Shown piece by piece: positions 63,290 to 64,000 of a stretch of DNA of 64,000 nucleotides (its first letter is position 1; each line of letters opens with the position of its first letter). The notes beneath the pieces are model-generated. The model was not told the origin of the DNA, made no database searches, and saw only the letters and a list, made by a program, of their open reading frames with translations. The stretch lies in the NCBI GenBank assembly GCA_017456885.1, contig JAFTIM010000004.1, positions 314,851 to 378,850 of the forward strand, in the 5' to 3' direction. The translations under genes and the position numbers were made by a program. Source of the stretch: Paludibacteraceae bacterium (GTDB taxonomy: Bacteria; Bacteroidota; Bacteroidia; Bacteroidales; Paludibacteraceae).

Positions 63290-64000
63290 ATGTTTCGATT
63301 TGCTAATCCCGAATATTTATATCTATTGCTGATAATACCCATATTATTAGGCTTGTTTATATGGGCAAACAAAAAGCAGCGGAAAAATCTGCAACGCTTT
63401 GGCAATCCAAAGTTATTGGCACCTTTGATGCCAAATGTATCGTATGTGCGACCTCAAATAAAATTTTATTTGATGCTGACAGCATTGATACTCATCGTGT
63501 TTGCGCTTGCACGTCCCCAATTCGGTACAAAATTATCTACCGTAAAAAAACAAGGTATCGAAGCCATGATTGTTTTAGATGTATCCAACTCGATGTTGGC
63601 TCAAGATGTTCAGCCCAATCGACTCGAGAACTCGAAAATGATACTTTCAAAGCTCATCGACAATATGTCGGACGACAAAATCGGATTGATTGTTTTTGCG
63701 GGAGACGCTTTTACTCAAATACCCATTACCGCCGATTATATTTCGGCAAAAATGTTTCTATCGTCAATTTCACCTAACATGGTAGCCCGTCAGGGTACTG
63801 CTATCGGTACTGCCATCGACATGGCAATACATGCATTCGGAGAAGAAAACAATAAAATTGCCCGTACGATAATTGTGATTACCGATGGTGAAAATCATGA
63901 AGACGATGCGGTAGGAGCGGCAAAACTTGCACAAGAAAAAGGCATTTCCATCAATGTGATAGGAATGGGGAAAAGCGAAGGAGCCCCAATTCCTATCCCC
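63290..64000 (+). CDS. batB: BatB, VWA domain membrane protein, 3' end outside window
   Basis: From the ATG at 63290 the frame is open through 64000 (237 codons). It begins MFRFANPEYLYLLLIIPILL, with a second helix near FYLMLTALILIVFALARPQF. The VWA motif VLDVSNSMLAQDVQPNRLEN follows, then IGLIVFAGDAFTQIPI and VITDGENHEDD. It resembles batA, 12 bases upstream, and is the usual next gene of the operon. Confidence 0.93.
   Translation, partial: MFRFANPEYLYLLLIIPILLGLFIWANKKQRKNLQRFGNPKLLAPLMPNVSYVRPQIKFYLMLTALILIVFALARPQFGTKLSTVKKQGIEAMIVLDVSNSMLAQDVQPNRLENSKMILSKLIDNMSDDKIGLIVFAGDAFTQIPITADYISAKMFLSSISPNMVARQGTAIGTAIDMAIHAFGEENNKIARTIIVITDGENHEDDAVGAAKLAQEKGISINVIGMGKSEGAPIPIP

Noticed and set aside
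1-64000. CRISPR arrays, insertion sequences or prophage genes
   Set aside because: No spaced direct-repeat array, transposase, integrase or phage structural gene was seen on reading both strands; short or degenerate elements could still be missed.

Overview
The window looks like chromosomal DNA of an AT-rich Bacteroidota, most likely order Bacteroidales. The evidence is convergent. Promoters follow the TTG...TAnnTTTG pattern (for example 41099-41129 and 46966-46995). Many products are Bacteroidales-typical families: DUF4922, DUF3256, DUF4465, DUF6057, BtuG-like propeller, Bat operon, eukaryote-type GT3 glycogen synthase with a DUF3417-type glucan phosphorylase, and a C10 protease. No transposase, integrase, CRISPR array or phage gene was seen. 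Most of the DNA is about 38-42% G+C by eye, except for a visibly GC-richer block at about 13.45-17.40 kb.

Left part (1-13.3 kb): the 5' end of an ABC-F ATPase, an SUMF1-like lipoprotein, a GNAT acetyltransferase, the pseudouridine synthase RluB, and a coupled DUF4922/SpoIID-like pair. A rightward series follows: an ABC-2 polysaccharide-export permease without its ATPase, a LysM protein fused to a binding-protein-like domain, an outer-membrane barrel, thyA, a Wzx-type flippase and a GT2 glycosyltransferase. It meets a leftward GT4 and FemAB-like pair tail to tail. This is probably a small surface-glycan locus.

13.4-17.4 kb: a GC-rich leftward cluster (AraC regulator, flavodoxin, Cys-nucleophile alpha/beta hydrolase, DUF1349 lipoprotein) with two decayed genes between the intact ones. 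It looks acquired and partly eroded.

17.4-35.2 kb: GNAT, pyruvate phosphate dikinase, glycogen phosphorylase and glycogen synthase (one carbon-storage block), then three consecutive lipoproteins of LPP20/TPR type, a 6S RNA, rmlB, a C10 cysteine protease with a small partner lipoprotein, a DUF6057 membrane protein, a thioesterase and tsaD.

35.2-46.9 kb: tamB, DUF3256, an ECF sigma factor, an acyl-CoA ligase, a BrkB-family membrane protein, a TerB-DnaJ co-chaperone and an S41 C-terminal processing protease.

46.9-52.4 kb: a vitamin B12 uptake locus. A cobalamin riboswitch and a downstream intrinsic terminator precede a DUF4465 lipoprotein, a second surface lipoprotein, BtuG and BtuB. Genes for tRNA-Ser(CGA), tRNA-Lys(UUU) and a KdsC-type phosphatase follow on the other strand.

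53.2-59.3 kb: a sialic-acid catabolism operon: NanA lyase, a mutarotase fused to a sodium symporter, an AGE-type 2-epimerase, a YhcH/NanQ protein and a creatininase-family protein. 59.4-64.0 kb: the start of a Bat operon (MoxR ATPase, DUF58, a membrane-anchored protein, BatA, and BatB running off the right edge).

The most interesting unexplained items are the LPP20 lipoprotein trio, the unexported SpoIID/HIT-like pair, the NanM-symporter fusion with creatininase, the extra lipoproteins under B12 control, and the decaying foreign island.
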